Assembly: GCA_963725415.1 (NCBI GenBank)
Contig: CAVRZY010000293.1
Coordinates: forward strand, 1 to 13,969
Direction of reading: 5' to 3'
DNA: 13,969 nucleotides
Source of the DNA: CAVRZY01 sp963725415
Lineage (GTDB): Bacteria > Acidobacteriota > Terriglobia > Bryobacterales > Bryobacteraceae
The notes beneath the pieces are model-generated. The model made no database searches and was not told where the DNA came from. It saw only the letters and a program-made list of their open reading frames with translations. The translations under genes were made by a program, and so were the position numbers. Positions 6,439-13,252 of this stretch are shown piece by piece. Numbering within the stretch: the first letter of the stretch is position 1; each line of letters begins with the position of its first letter.

Positions 6439-7252
6439 TCAACGCAACCTGGCTTCGACCGTGCGCAGGAACTCCTCGGCGTCGTCTATCTCGACGGTGA
6501 TTTTCAACCAGCACAGGCGCAGCGGCGCGACCGAGCGCGGCCAGTCCTCCGGCAGGTTCATGAGATCTTTCTCGGTGGTGAGCAGGGCTTGGGCGCCGGA
6601 TTGGACGGCGCGCTGGGCCAAGCGCCGCAATTCTTCCGCGCGGTAGAGATGGTGGTCGCGAAACGTGGCGCGGAAGACCGGGTCCAGTCCCAGGCTACGT
6701 AGCGATTGCCAGAACGACGCGGGGTTGCCGAGCCCACAGAACGCTGCGACCCGCGAGAAGGGCAGCTCGCGTGGCGCCCAAGTTTGGCCGGTCGCGGCAT
6801 CCACCCAAGCTTGCGGAATCACCCGCGAGCGGAAGATCGGCGCCTTGGAGTTGTGCTTTCGGATCTGCGCCGCCAGGCCGTCCTCCCCGCTGGAGCGCGC
6901 GATCACGATCAGCCCGGCACGCCGCAGCGCGTCCGGCGATTCCCGCAACCTGCCCAACGGGAACGGCGCTCCTCCGCCGAAGGGATCAAGAGCGTCAATC
7001 ACCACCACGTCCAGCGAGCGTTCCAAGCGCCAGTGCTGAAGGCCGTCGTCAAGCAGGAAAACCCCGGGCTGGAAGCGCTCCTGGATGATTCGCCCGGCCC
7101 GGCATCGATCGGCACTGATCCCGACCGGGCCGATTCGCAAGTAAACCTGCGCCTCATCGCCAGTACGGCAGACGGGTGCGGTTTCGCCGGCCCCGAGGAT
7201 AGTGAGCTTTTCCGGCGCCCGCCTCCTGTAACCGCGCGTCAAGATGGCGGGC
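6439..7252 (-). CDS. lpxK: LpxK (tetraacyldisaccharide 4'-kinase), C-terminal part after a frameshift
   Basis: LpxK phosphorylates the 4' position of the lipid A disaccharide precursor at the cytoplasmic face of the inner membrane. This part starts with the conserved AILTRGYRRRAP just after the P-loop portion. It carries LLDDGLQHWRLERSLDVVVI, the FGGGAPFPLGRLRES segment (family: GNGxLLPAGPLRE), CGLGNPASFW, FRDHHLY and LLTTEKDLMNL. All are standard LpxK motifs in the right order. The frame joins the upstream P-loop segment if one base is removed from the GCCC run at 7249-7252 (minus). There is no sensible independent start here, so it is not a separate gene. The gene ends at 6439 with a hairpin beyond. 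See the next two entries for the rest of the polypeptide. Confidence 0.88.
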
Positions 7253-8364
7253 CTGTGGCCAGCGGGCGCTCAGGCGTTCAGCCAGCCACAGCACGATGGG
7301 GGACTTGCCGGCCCCACCCACAGTGAGCCCTCCGATACTGACCACCGGAGTGTCAAGGCGAGCGCGCCGTGGAAGCTGATATCGCCGCTTCAACCAGCCC
7401 CCCAGCAGCCACACTTGAGAAAGCACCCACAGGCTGAGGCAAGCAGCGGGCCGGTAGCGCGGCACAGCCAGCCGATACCGTGATTGAATCTCCTGGATCG
7501 CCCTGGCCGTGGCCCCTTGTTCGCCTTCAGCAAGTTGCTGGGCGCGGTGTCCAAGCCTGGTCCGCAGCTCGGGGTCATGCAACAGAGTCTCGACCGCCGC
7601 GCTCAACTCGGAGGACTCCAGCACCGCGCCGGCGGATGAGAACTTCCGAGCGATGTCAGGGAAATTCTCCATGTGGGGACCCACGATGATGGGGCGCGCA
7701 AAAAAGGCGGGTTCGAGTATGTTGTGGCCGCCGCGCCGCGCCAGCGTCCCTCCCATGAAGACCACGTCCGCCAGGCCGAACAAGCCGGCGAGTTCACCGA
7801 TTGAATCCAGCAGCAAAACACCCGGCAGGCGGAGCTGCTCCTCGCCAGGCAGCGCGGAACGCCGCACAAAGGGCACACCCTCGCGCGCCAGCAGCTCGGC
7901 GGCGGTTTGGAAGCGCTCGGGTCTCCGAGGAACCAGAACCAGCAGCAGTCCGGGATGCGCACCCGCCAGGTCCTGGAAGGCCCTCACGACGACTTCGTCT
8001 TCATCGACGTCACCTGTTGCGGCCGGCGGCATAGTGCTGGCCGCGATCCACACCTCCTGCGGGTGAAGCCGCTCGAGAAACTGACGGACGGCTTCCGGCG
8101 CTTCCGCCCGCCGGGGGTCGAAGTCATACTTGAGATTGCCTGCAATTCGGAGCTTCTCCGGAGGCGCGCCCAGATCGAGGTAGCGCTGGCGGCTAGTTTC
8201 GTTCTGCATCAGGATCGCATCGGGAAGCCGCAGCACGCTCCGGAAAAACCAGCGCAGGGTCCGATAGCGCGGCCAAGCGCGGTCGGAAATGCGGCCGTTC
8301 ACGACTACCAGGACGCATCCGGTCCGTTTGGCCTCACGGTAGAGGTTGGGCCACAATTCGGTCT
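7249..8364 (-). CDS. waaA-lpxK: WaaA C-terminal domain fused in frame to LpxK N-terminal P-loop segment
   Basis: One open frame carries the second half of Kdo transferase and runs straight into lipid A 4'-kinase. WaaA motifs are ELWPNLYREA, VVNGRISDR, LMQNETSRQRYLDLG, IAGNLKYDF and the donor-binding GGTLARRGGHNILEPAFF with PIIVGPHMENFPDI. After about residue 430 of the corrected protein (near 7471) the sequence becomes LpxK-like. A hydrophobic anchor (ACLSLWVLSQVWLLGGWL) is followed by TPVVSIGGLTVGGAGKSP, whose GGAGKSP is the Walker A loop (family VGGTGKTP). No stop or ATG separates the two. A GTG in LAVPRY could start LpxK alone but has no ribosome binding site. Corrected for a missing base near 8365 and an extra one at 7249-7252, the whole gene (6439-8760) encodes about 773 residues. 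Confidence 0.85.
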
Positions 8365-8760
8365 CAGCACCACCAGCACCTTCGGCCGCAAGGCCCGCAG
8401 GACGCGACGAACGGCGAAGCAGTAGTCCAGCGGAGCGTAGAACACCCCGTCGGCGAGACCATCGAGCTTCTGTTGCGCGGCGGCCTTGCCGGCCAGCGTG
8501 GTGCTCGACACGAACAGCGGGGCCAACGGGAATTCTGCGCGCAGGCGCTGTAGCAACTCCAGCGAGGAGAGAACCTCCCCAACCGACACTGCATGCAGCC
8601 AGATGGCGCCGGGCGCCGGCTGGCGAAACTCACGGGGAAGAAACCCCAGGCGCTGGCGGAACTGCTGAAAGTACCTGCGGTCCCGAAATCCGCGCCCCGC
8701 CAGATACAGTACCATGAAGGGGAAGGCGAAGAGCTGGAGCAGTCGATAGAGGAAATACAT
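8365..8760 (-). CDS. waaA: WaaA (Kdo transferase), N-terminal part before a frameshift
   Basis: WaaA adds Kdo sugars from CMP-Kdo to the lipid A precursor in the inner membrane. This 132-residue N-terminal part shows the usual membrane-anchoring start (MYFLYRLLQLFAFPFMVLYL), RGFRDRRYFQQFRQRLGFLP, and WLHAVSVGEV, whose Glu62 is the expected catalytic base. FVSSTTLAGK and APLDY follow. The frame is lost at VVL: the family continues ETELWPN, which is recovered if one C (plus strand) is restored between 8364 and 8365. Without it the frame stops at 8305. ATG at 8758-8760 matches the family start; an AGGAG lies about 23 bases upstream, too far for normal use. The start codon overlaps the divergent gene's ATG. 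Confidence 0.87.
8748..8753 (+). promoter_or_regulatory. Ribosome binding site AGAGGA of the secreted protein
   Basis: AGAGGA lies 5 bases before ATG 8759 and, with the signal peptide that follows, fixes this start even though it overlaps the waaA start codon on the other strand. Confidence 0.6.
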
Positions 8761-9361
8761 GCGCTCGAAGTGGTTAATTGTACTCCTGAGTATAGCGATA
8801 GCCCAGGGGATCGACAAGAACCGCCCCAAGTTCTCGCCCGGTCCGGTGACCGATTACTCCTGCCGGCAAACCAATGACAAGGTGACGCTGGCCGCCCGCC
8901 CCTTCATCACCGAAGAAGCAGCGCAACCGGCCTTTGGAAAGCTGAACCCCTACCGGCACGGGGTCCTGCCGATCCTGGTCATCGTGCAGAACGACAGCGA
9001 GCAGACCCTGGCGCTGGATGGCATGAGAGTGGAATTCATCACCGCCGACCGCGAGCGCGTCGAGGCCACGCCCGCCGCGGACATTCGCTTCCTCTCCGGA
9101 CCTCGAAAGCCCAGTCTTACTCCCGGCCCGATACCGGGTCGCGTGCCGCGTGTCTCGCGGAACAAGAATCCACTGAACGCCTGGGAAATCGAAGGCCGGG
9201 CCTTCTCGGCCAGAATGCTCCCGGCGAAGGAATCCGCCAGCGGGTTCTTTTACTTTCAGGCCCTGTACCGGGGCGGCTCCAGGCTGTATGTGACCGGGAT
9301 GCGGGAGGCCTCCAGCGGCAAGGAACTTCTCTACTTCGAACTTCCCCTGGACACCAAGTAG
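8759..9361 (+). CDS. Predicted secreted protein of unknown function
   Basis: The protein has 200 residues. The N terminus MRSKWLIVLLSIAIAQG looks like a Sec signal peptide (short basic region, hydrophobic core, small residues), so export is likely. There is no lipobox. The mature part is probably mostly beta: it contains HGVLPILVIVQNDSEQTLAL (67-86) followed by MRVEFITADRERVEA, and FFYFQALYRGGSRLYVTGM near the end. This pattern suggests an immunoglobulin-like fold with interaction or structural roles. I do not recognise a named family, although similar short exported proteins are known in Acidobacteria. The start is supported by AGAGGA at 8748-8753. It is divergent from waaA-lpxK, which hints at an envelope role, but that is only context. 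Confidence 0.75.
   Translation: MRSKWLIVLLSIAIAQGIDKNRPKFSPGPVTDYSCRQTNDKVTLAARPFITEEAAQPAFGKLNPYRHGVLPILVIVQNDSEQTLALDGMRVEFITADRERVEATPAADIRFLSGPRKPSLTPGPIPGRVPRVSRNKNPLNAWEIEGRAFSARMLPAKESASGFFYFQALYRGGSRLYVTGMREASSGKELLYFELPLDTK
8789..8817 (-). promoter_or_regulatory. waaA: Candidate sigma70 promoter for waaA-lpxK
   Basis: On the minus strand TTGTCG (8812-8817, 4/6) and TATACT (8789-8794, 5/6) are separated by exactly 17 bases. The promoter lies inside the first codons of the divergent secreted-protein gene, as it must, because the two start codons overlap. The predicted leader is about 22 nt. Pattern match only. Confidence 0.4.
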
Positions 9362-9618
9362 GACAGTGCGGCAAGCCGCAACCGGACAACGGCGCCAGCG
9401 AGGTATTCGGGCGCAGCGGTCGCGCCGGGGAAATTGACGATTGCGGGATTGGGTGATTGACGATTGCTGTGTCTGGCGGAGCGGGACACTGGAATCGTCA
9501 ATCGTCAATGGGCAAATCATCAATTGGCCGGCGACACTGGCAGCGGTCAAGACGTGGAACCTTCGCGAGCCGCAAAGGAATGGGGCTTTGGTACTACAGG
9601 CCCATGGCCTGTCCAGCC
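9362..9618. repeat. Hairpin-rich convergent spacer (left part)
   Basis: No gene is supported here. GATTGACGATT (9453-9463) pairs with AATCGTCAATC (9491-9501), and GTGTC (9467-9471) with GACAC (9483-9487) inside it, giving an extended hairpin. An additional ATTGACGATTGC copy lies at 9431-9442. A second perfect hairpin, ACAGGCC-CAT-GGCCTGT, lies at 9596-9612. None is followed by a T tract. They may act as transcription barriers between the converging genes, or be intergenic repeats. Confidence 0.55.
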
Positions 9619-9784
9619 GCTACTTGACCTTGCCCTCCCCCAGTTTCTCGGGCGGGCCGATTTGGCAAGGGCAATTCGGGGACAGGCAACGAATTTGAAG
9701 GACAAAATTCGTCGCCTGTCCCCGAATTACGCTGACTGCTGTGGCATGAGCGGCAAAAATGGGGGAGGGCAAGGCTACTTGACC
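9619..9784. mobile_element. Second MITE-like insertion (about 145 bp) with 15-bp inverted ends and about 10-bp direct duplication
   Basis: GCTACTTGACC occurs at 9619-9629 and again at 9774-9784. Between them the ends are inverted copies: CCTTGCCCTCCCCCA (9628-9642) and its exact complement TGGGGGAGGGCAAGG (9760-9774). The inverted ends and direct repeats overlap by a base or two, so the true duplication is 10-11 bp. The middle is a large hairpin (9673-9728). No protein is encoded. The right duplication contains the stop codon of the pentahaem cytochrome gene. A non-autonomous insertion is inferred. Confidence 0.55.
9673..9728. repeat. 24-bp inverted repeat with 8-base loop
   Basis: The arms 9673-9696 (AATTCGGGGACAGGCAACGA...) and 9705-9728 are reverse complements with a single mismatch (9688 against 9713). 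The loop is GAAGGACA. This very stable cruciform or RNA hairpin sits at the centre of the MITE-like element. REP-type palindromes mobilised by TnpA/RAYT proteins are a possible alternative origin. Confidence 0.75.
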
Positions 9785-10141
9785 AGCCGGCTGATGGTGA
9801 GGAAAGTGATGCGCTTCTGGGATTCGGTGCGCGCCAGGGGTGAGTAGTAGTAGGAGAAGGTGGCCTTGACCTGGGTGGCGCTGCCCGGGGGGATGGCAAA
9901 GGAGAACGTTTCGGTTCGCTTCTCGTCGGGGGCCAGGCGCGTGTCGGAGAGGACCTTGGAGGCTTTCATGAAGGCCAGGTACTCCCGCTCCAAGGGCTTG
10001 CCCTGCTGATCCGCCACGCTGCGCCGGTAAGAGCGTTCCTGGCGGAGATGCTGCCCGCTGGATGAATCGGCCCGCACCTCCAGTAGCAGTTGCCGCATGG
10101 GCGAGCCGGTGGGCACGTAGTGCCCGGCCGCCAGGTTCGCC
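9775..10141 (-). CDS. Pentahaem cytochrome c, C-terminal domain (after a frameshift)
   Basis: This is the C-terminal third of the pentahaem cytochrome described in the next entry, in a different frame. It begins ANLAAGHYVPTGSPMRQLLL; a GHxVPTGxPxR motif is common in the beta-sandwich tail of c554-like multihaem proteins. It ends FLTISRLVK at TAG 9775-9777. The upstream frame joins it when one G of the GG at 10140-10141 (minus) is removed. Extending the uncorrected frame downstream (to 9620) gives low-complexity residues with no haem motifs, so this frame is the real one. Residues 251-371 of the corrected protein. The stop codon lies in the direct repeat of the MITE-like element. Confidence 0.78.
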
Positions 10142-10892
10142 GACCTCCACGGTGACCCGCAGTTGATCCCCTTCGCGCTCGGCGGAGAGCTGCGCTTTGA
10201 CGGTGCTGAGAAGCTGCTCAACCGAGTGGCCGCCAGGCATCTGGTGCAAGTTGATCTTGGCTAAGCTGGAACGCTGGACGCGCGGGTCCACCACCTCTCC
10301 CGCCACGCGGTACATGTGGCAGGACTGGCAGACCTTCTCCTGCTTGCCGTAGCGGCTGTTCTTCCATTCCGAGAAGGTCGTCAGCACCGGAAAGCCCAGT
10401 GAGTTCTTGTATTCGTGGCAGGGCGCGCAGACCAGCGAAGAGATGTGGACCGCGGAGTACGCGGTACCATGTCCGGTCGAGTTCGATTCCTTCAGCGGGC
10501 CGCTCTTGACCGAGGTGAATTCGATCCTGGCCTTAGGGTTCGGCCCGGCCATCGAGACCTCCAGCATGGAGTGGCAGTAGTCGCAGGTGACGCCTTCCCA
10601 GCTCACTTTCAGGCGCAAGGCCAGGTCTGGGGTGTGCAGGGCGATAGGCGAGTGGCAGCTCAGGCACAGCTTGCGGGCGCTGGCGCCAGAAACAGACTCC
10701 GCCATCTCCAGCGCGTCCTGAAACAGCCGGCTCTCGACGGCCTGCGCGTGGGCGGAGCTTTTCCAGGCCTCGTGGATGGCGCGATGGCAGCGCCCGCAGA
10801 TTTCCGCGCTGCTGGGCGTGTCCAGTTCCCTTGCCGGCGCCGGACAGCAGGCTGGCTCCGAATACAATCAGGAAAAACGAGGACCAACGCAC
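10141..10892 (-). CDS. Periplasmic pentahaem c-type cytochrome (cytochrome c554-like), N-terminal haem domain
   Basis: The start is GTG 10890-10892, set by a perfect AGGAGG six bases upstream, followed by a signal peptide (MRWSSFFLIVFGASLLSGA). An extra base within 10833-10843 then shifts the frame. Corrected, five CxxCH sites follow at 32-36, 76-80, 103-107, 155-159 and 188-192 (CGRCH, CLSCH, CDYCH, CAPCH, CQSCH). The surrounding patterns (CHRAIHEAWKSSAH, WEGVTCDYCH, FSEWKNSRYGKQEKVCQSCH) resemble cytochrome c554-like proteins that bind haem in the periplasm and pass electrons. The gene begins 3 bases after the nonahaem cytochrome, whose last codons form its ribosome binding site. It would therefore be made with the Rieske/cytochrome b complex and probably receives electrons from it. 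Corrected length is 371 residues with the next domain. Confidence 0.82.
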
Positions 10893-10895
10893 GCC

Positions 10896-11361
10896 TCACC
10901 TCCTGGGGAGACCGGGGCTGGGCTGCCCGGGGCGTTCGATCAAGCGAAGGGCCAGCCACAGGCCTGCCATGGTAACAACGATGGCGATCAAGGCGATGGC
11001 CAACCCGAGCCGCCGCCGGTCTCTCTCCCTCAGCGCGGACTCCCCGGCGCGATAGGTTTCCGCCGCGATGGCGAGGCCCTCCTGGGCCGGTTTCTGGACC
11101 GCCGCGAGCTGGAAGGCATGCACCGCCACCCGGGTCTTCACCAGGGCGGCGCGTGCCTCCTGCTGGCGCAAAGCGGCTTCCGAGACTTCCATGCCGGAGC
11201 GGGAGGCGCGGCCCAGGATGTCTTCGGAGCGGCCGAGCGCCGCGCTCAAACTGGTGATGAGCGCGGCCATCTGCTCAGCGACGCGGCCTCCCTGGGAAGT
11301 GGAATCGTGACAGGAGGCGCATACCGCGCGGGTCCCCGCCAGCATTTCCGTGCGAGGGTTT
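10896..11361 (-). CDS. Nonahaem cytochrome c, C-terminal part: ninth haem, coiled-coil-like helix and membrane anchor
   Basis: This continues the nonahaem cytochrome (next entry) one frame over. The join is within the AAA at 11359-11361 (minus), where one extra A explains the shift. It carries PRTEMLAGTRAVCASCHDS (ninth CxxCH, residues 274-278). An alanine-, glutamate- and arginine-rich stretch of about 95 residues follows, probably long helices, then a transmembrane segment at about 378-401 (GLAIALIAIVVTMAGLWLAL) and a basic tail. This would anchor the protein in the membrane beside cytochrome b. Uncorrected, the upstream frame stops at 11275 with a meaningless tail. The gene ends 3 bases before the pentahaem start. 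Confidence 0.8.
10899..10904 (-). promoter_or_regulatory. Strong Shine-Dalgarno AGGAGG before the pentahaem cytochrome
   Basis: AGGAGG sits 6 bases before the GTG start at 10892 and encodes the last two arginines of the upstream nonahaem protein, whose TGA follows immediately (10896-10898). It decides the GTG start and indicates translational coupling. Confidence 0.75.
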
Positions 11362-12141
11362 GAGCACCGCGTGGTTGCTGTGGCAGACCACGCATCCCCC
11401 CTCTCCCATGGCCCGAAAGACCGGTTGATGCGGGCTCTTGTTGTAGAGGTCTTCGAACAAGGCGTGGCAGGTCCCACAGACGGCGCTCACTGAAGCGACC
11501 TGGGGCGGCGTCGCGCCGTGGTTGCCGTGGCAGGAGGCGCAGCTCGGCGCCGACAGGTCACCGCGCTTGGCCAGGGCGTCCCAGTGCACGCTCCTTCGGT
11601 ACTCCGCGAACTGGTTGGTGGGCAGCTTGTACTTGGCCATGTGCGCGGGGTCGGCGTGGCAGCGCGCGCAGGTTTCCGGAAGCCGCAGCGGGTGGACCGG
11701 CGAGAGCGGGTCCTTGACTTCCCGGATGTCGTGCACGCTGTGGCAATCCACGCAGTTGGCCACAGCCACATCGCCGGCTGCCAGCCGCTTGCCGTGCACG
11801 CTGGTCTGGTACTGGGCGAACTGATCCACTCGCTGCTGCGGCTTGAAGCGCTGGATCAGATTCGCGTCGCTGTGGCAATGGGCGCACAGAGACGGCACGG
11901 CCGTGCGGGCAATCTTGCCTCGGAACCCGCGCGCGCGGCTCATGGCGACGTCCGGGTCGTCGGCGTTGCGATCCCCGCCGTGGCAGTCGGCGCAGCCAAA
12001 CCCGCGGCGCGAATGCACGTCGTTGGCGAACGCGCTGGCCGGCGCCTGTAGCCTGCCCTCCAGCACCGCGTGGCACTCCACACAGGAATCCTTTCGAGAC
12101 CAAGCCGGCAGGGCCACCAGCAGCAGTGCCCACAGCTTCAT
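11361..12141 (-). CDS. Periplasmic/membrane-anchored multihaem (nonahaem) c-type cytochrome, N-terminal octahaem part
   Basis: A signal peptide (MKLWALLLVALPAWS) is followed by eight CxxCH sites at 20-24, 50-54, 86-90, 130-134, 158-162, 201-205, 222-226 and 250-254. A ninth lies beyond the frameshift. Additional histidines (SVHGKR, SVHDIR, SVHWDA, GNHGAT, SPHQPV, SNHAVL) are candidate sixth ligands, so most haems are probably bis-His, low-potential. Residues 108-140 and 178-211 are an internal repeat. Corrected length is 414 residues. The ATG (12139-12141) overlaps the cytochrome b stop as ATGA, so the two are translated together. I infer that it replaces cytochrome c1/f as the electron acceptor of the Rieske/cytochrome b complex. 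The frame is open to 12432 upstream, but that is antisense-frame noise inside cytochrome b. Confidence 0.86.
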
Positions 12142-13247
12142 CGCCAGTACCCCAATAGAGAGAAGGTCGCCAGGTAGGCCAGCAGGGCCACCCCGGCGCC
12201 CGTTACCAGGCGTGTCCGCTCCATGCCGGCCCGATTGACGGCCCAGAACGGGAGCGCCACCCACCACAGGGCCAGAAGCCCAAATCCCAGTAGACCCAAC
12301 AGCTCCCCTTCCACAAACCATACGTGGCTGGGGATGAGCTTCAAGGTGTAAAAGGGGGCCAGGAAGTACCATTCCGGGCGGATGCCGGCCGGGGCGGCCG
12401 CAAACGGGTCCGCTTTCTCTCCCAGTTCCCACGGGAACAGCGCCGCCAGACAGCCCAGCACGCCCAGGGCGCCATACCAGGCCATCAGCTCGCGCAGGAA
12501 GAAATTCGGGAAGAACGGCATCTGGGGAACGCCTCCGCCGCTCGCAGCCTGCTTCTTCTCCACCCAGGGCGGCGTGCTGATCCCGAACTTCTGCACCAGG
12601 GCCAGATGCAGGCCCAGAAACACTGTCATCAGGCCGGGCAGTACAGCCACGTGGAAGCCAAAGAAGCGCGTCAGGGTGGCGCCGCTCACATCTTCCCCGC
12701 CTCGCAGGAAGCGCGCCACCGCTGGGCCGATCCAGGGGATGGAAGCCGCCATGTCAGTCCCCACCTTGGTGGCGAAGTAGGAGACCGTGTTCCAGGGCAG
12801 CAAGTAGCCACTGAAGCCGAATCCCAGCGCCAGTCCCAGTAGCGCGATGCCACTCAGCCAGGTCACCTCCCGAGGTCTTCGATACGCCCGCAGGAACACC
12901 ACGCTGAACATATGTACGAAGGCCGTGAAGATCATCAGGTTGGCGGACCAACTGTGGATCGAGCGCACCAGCCAGCCGAAGTGGACCCGCGTGACGATGA
13001 ACTGGACGCTCTCGTAAGCTTCCGTGGCGGTGGGCCGGTAGTACAGCAGCAGCAGGATCCCGGTCAGCACCTGGACCACAAACAGGAACAAGGTGATGCC
13101 GCCGAAGTAGTACCAGATGGTGGCTGAGTGCACCGACACGGTCTTGTGCGCGATGAACTCGCGGACGGAGTCTAAGCCCAACCGCTCCTCCAGCCACCTT
13201 CTTAGCGTGCCTTTCTGTTCTTCGCGTCCTGGCGTCGAACCCCGCAT
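12138..13247 (-). CDS. Cytochrome b of a Rieske/cytochrome b quinol oxidoreductase (b6 and subunit IV fused)
   Basis: This integral membrane protein of 369 residues takes electrons from quinol and moves them across the membrane between two b haems. The b6-like part has haem ligands H98 (RSIHSW), H112 (FVHMF), H199 (FGFHV) and H214 (GLHL). The 15-residue spacing of the last two is the b6 type rather than the bc1 type. RPTATEAYESVQFI and GFSGYLLPWNTVSYFATKVG are also b6-like. The subunit IV part follows without a break: FPNFFLRELMAWYG, ADPFAAAPAGIRPEWYF with the Qo motif PEWY (291-294), and three further membrane helices. The cysteine that holds haem ci in b6 is Tyr47 here. ATG 13245-13247 is chosen over upstream starts because earlier residues overlap the Rieske gene. 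The stop overlaps the nonahaem start. Confidence 0.93.
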   Translation of the reverse strand: MRGSTPGREEQKGTLRRWLEERLGLDSVREFIAHKTVSVHSATIWYYFGGITLFLFVVQVLTGILLLLYYRPTATEAYESVQFIVTRVHFGWLVRSIHSWSANLMIFTAFVHMFSVVFLRAYRRPREVTWLSGIALLGLALGFGFSGYLLPWNTVSYFATKVGTDMAASIPWIGPAVARFLRGGEDVSGATLTRFFGFHVAVLPGLMTVFLGLHLALVQKFGISTPPWVEKKQAASGGGVPQMPFFPNFFLRELMAWYGALGVLGCLAALFPWELGEKADPFAAAPAGIRPEWYFLAPFYTLKLIPSHVWFVEGELLGLLGFGLLALWWVALPFWAVNRAGMERTRLVTGAGVALLAYLATFSLLGYWR

Positions 13248-13252
13248 TTCTG

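Noticed and set aside
9453..9728. CRISPR array
   Set aside because: The repeats are a few inverted copies of different sequences, not regularly spaced direct repeats, and no cas genes are present.
9673..9728. Classical rho-independent terminator
   Set aside because: The stem is strong but neither strand has a T tract after it.
9441..9847. Plus-strand frames in the convergent spacer
   Set aside because: They run through hairpins and the repeat element, have no ribosome binding site and no recognisable domain.
9620..10138. Uncorrected tail of the pentahaem cytochrome frame
   Set aside because: It lacks cytochrome-like residues, while the alternative frame shows the GHYVPTG motif and ends cleanly at 9775.
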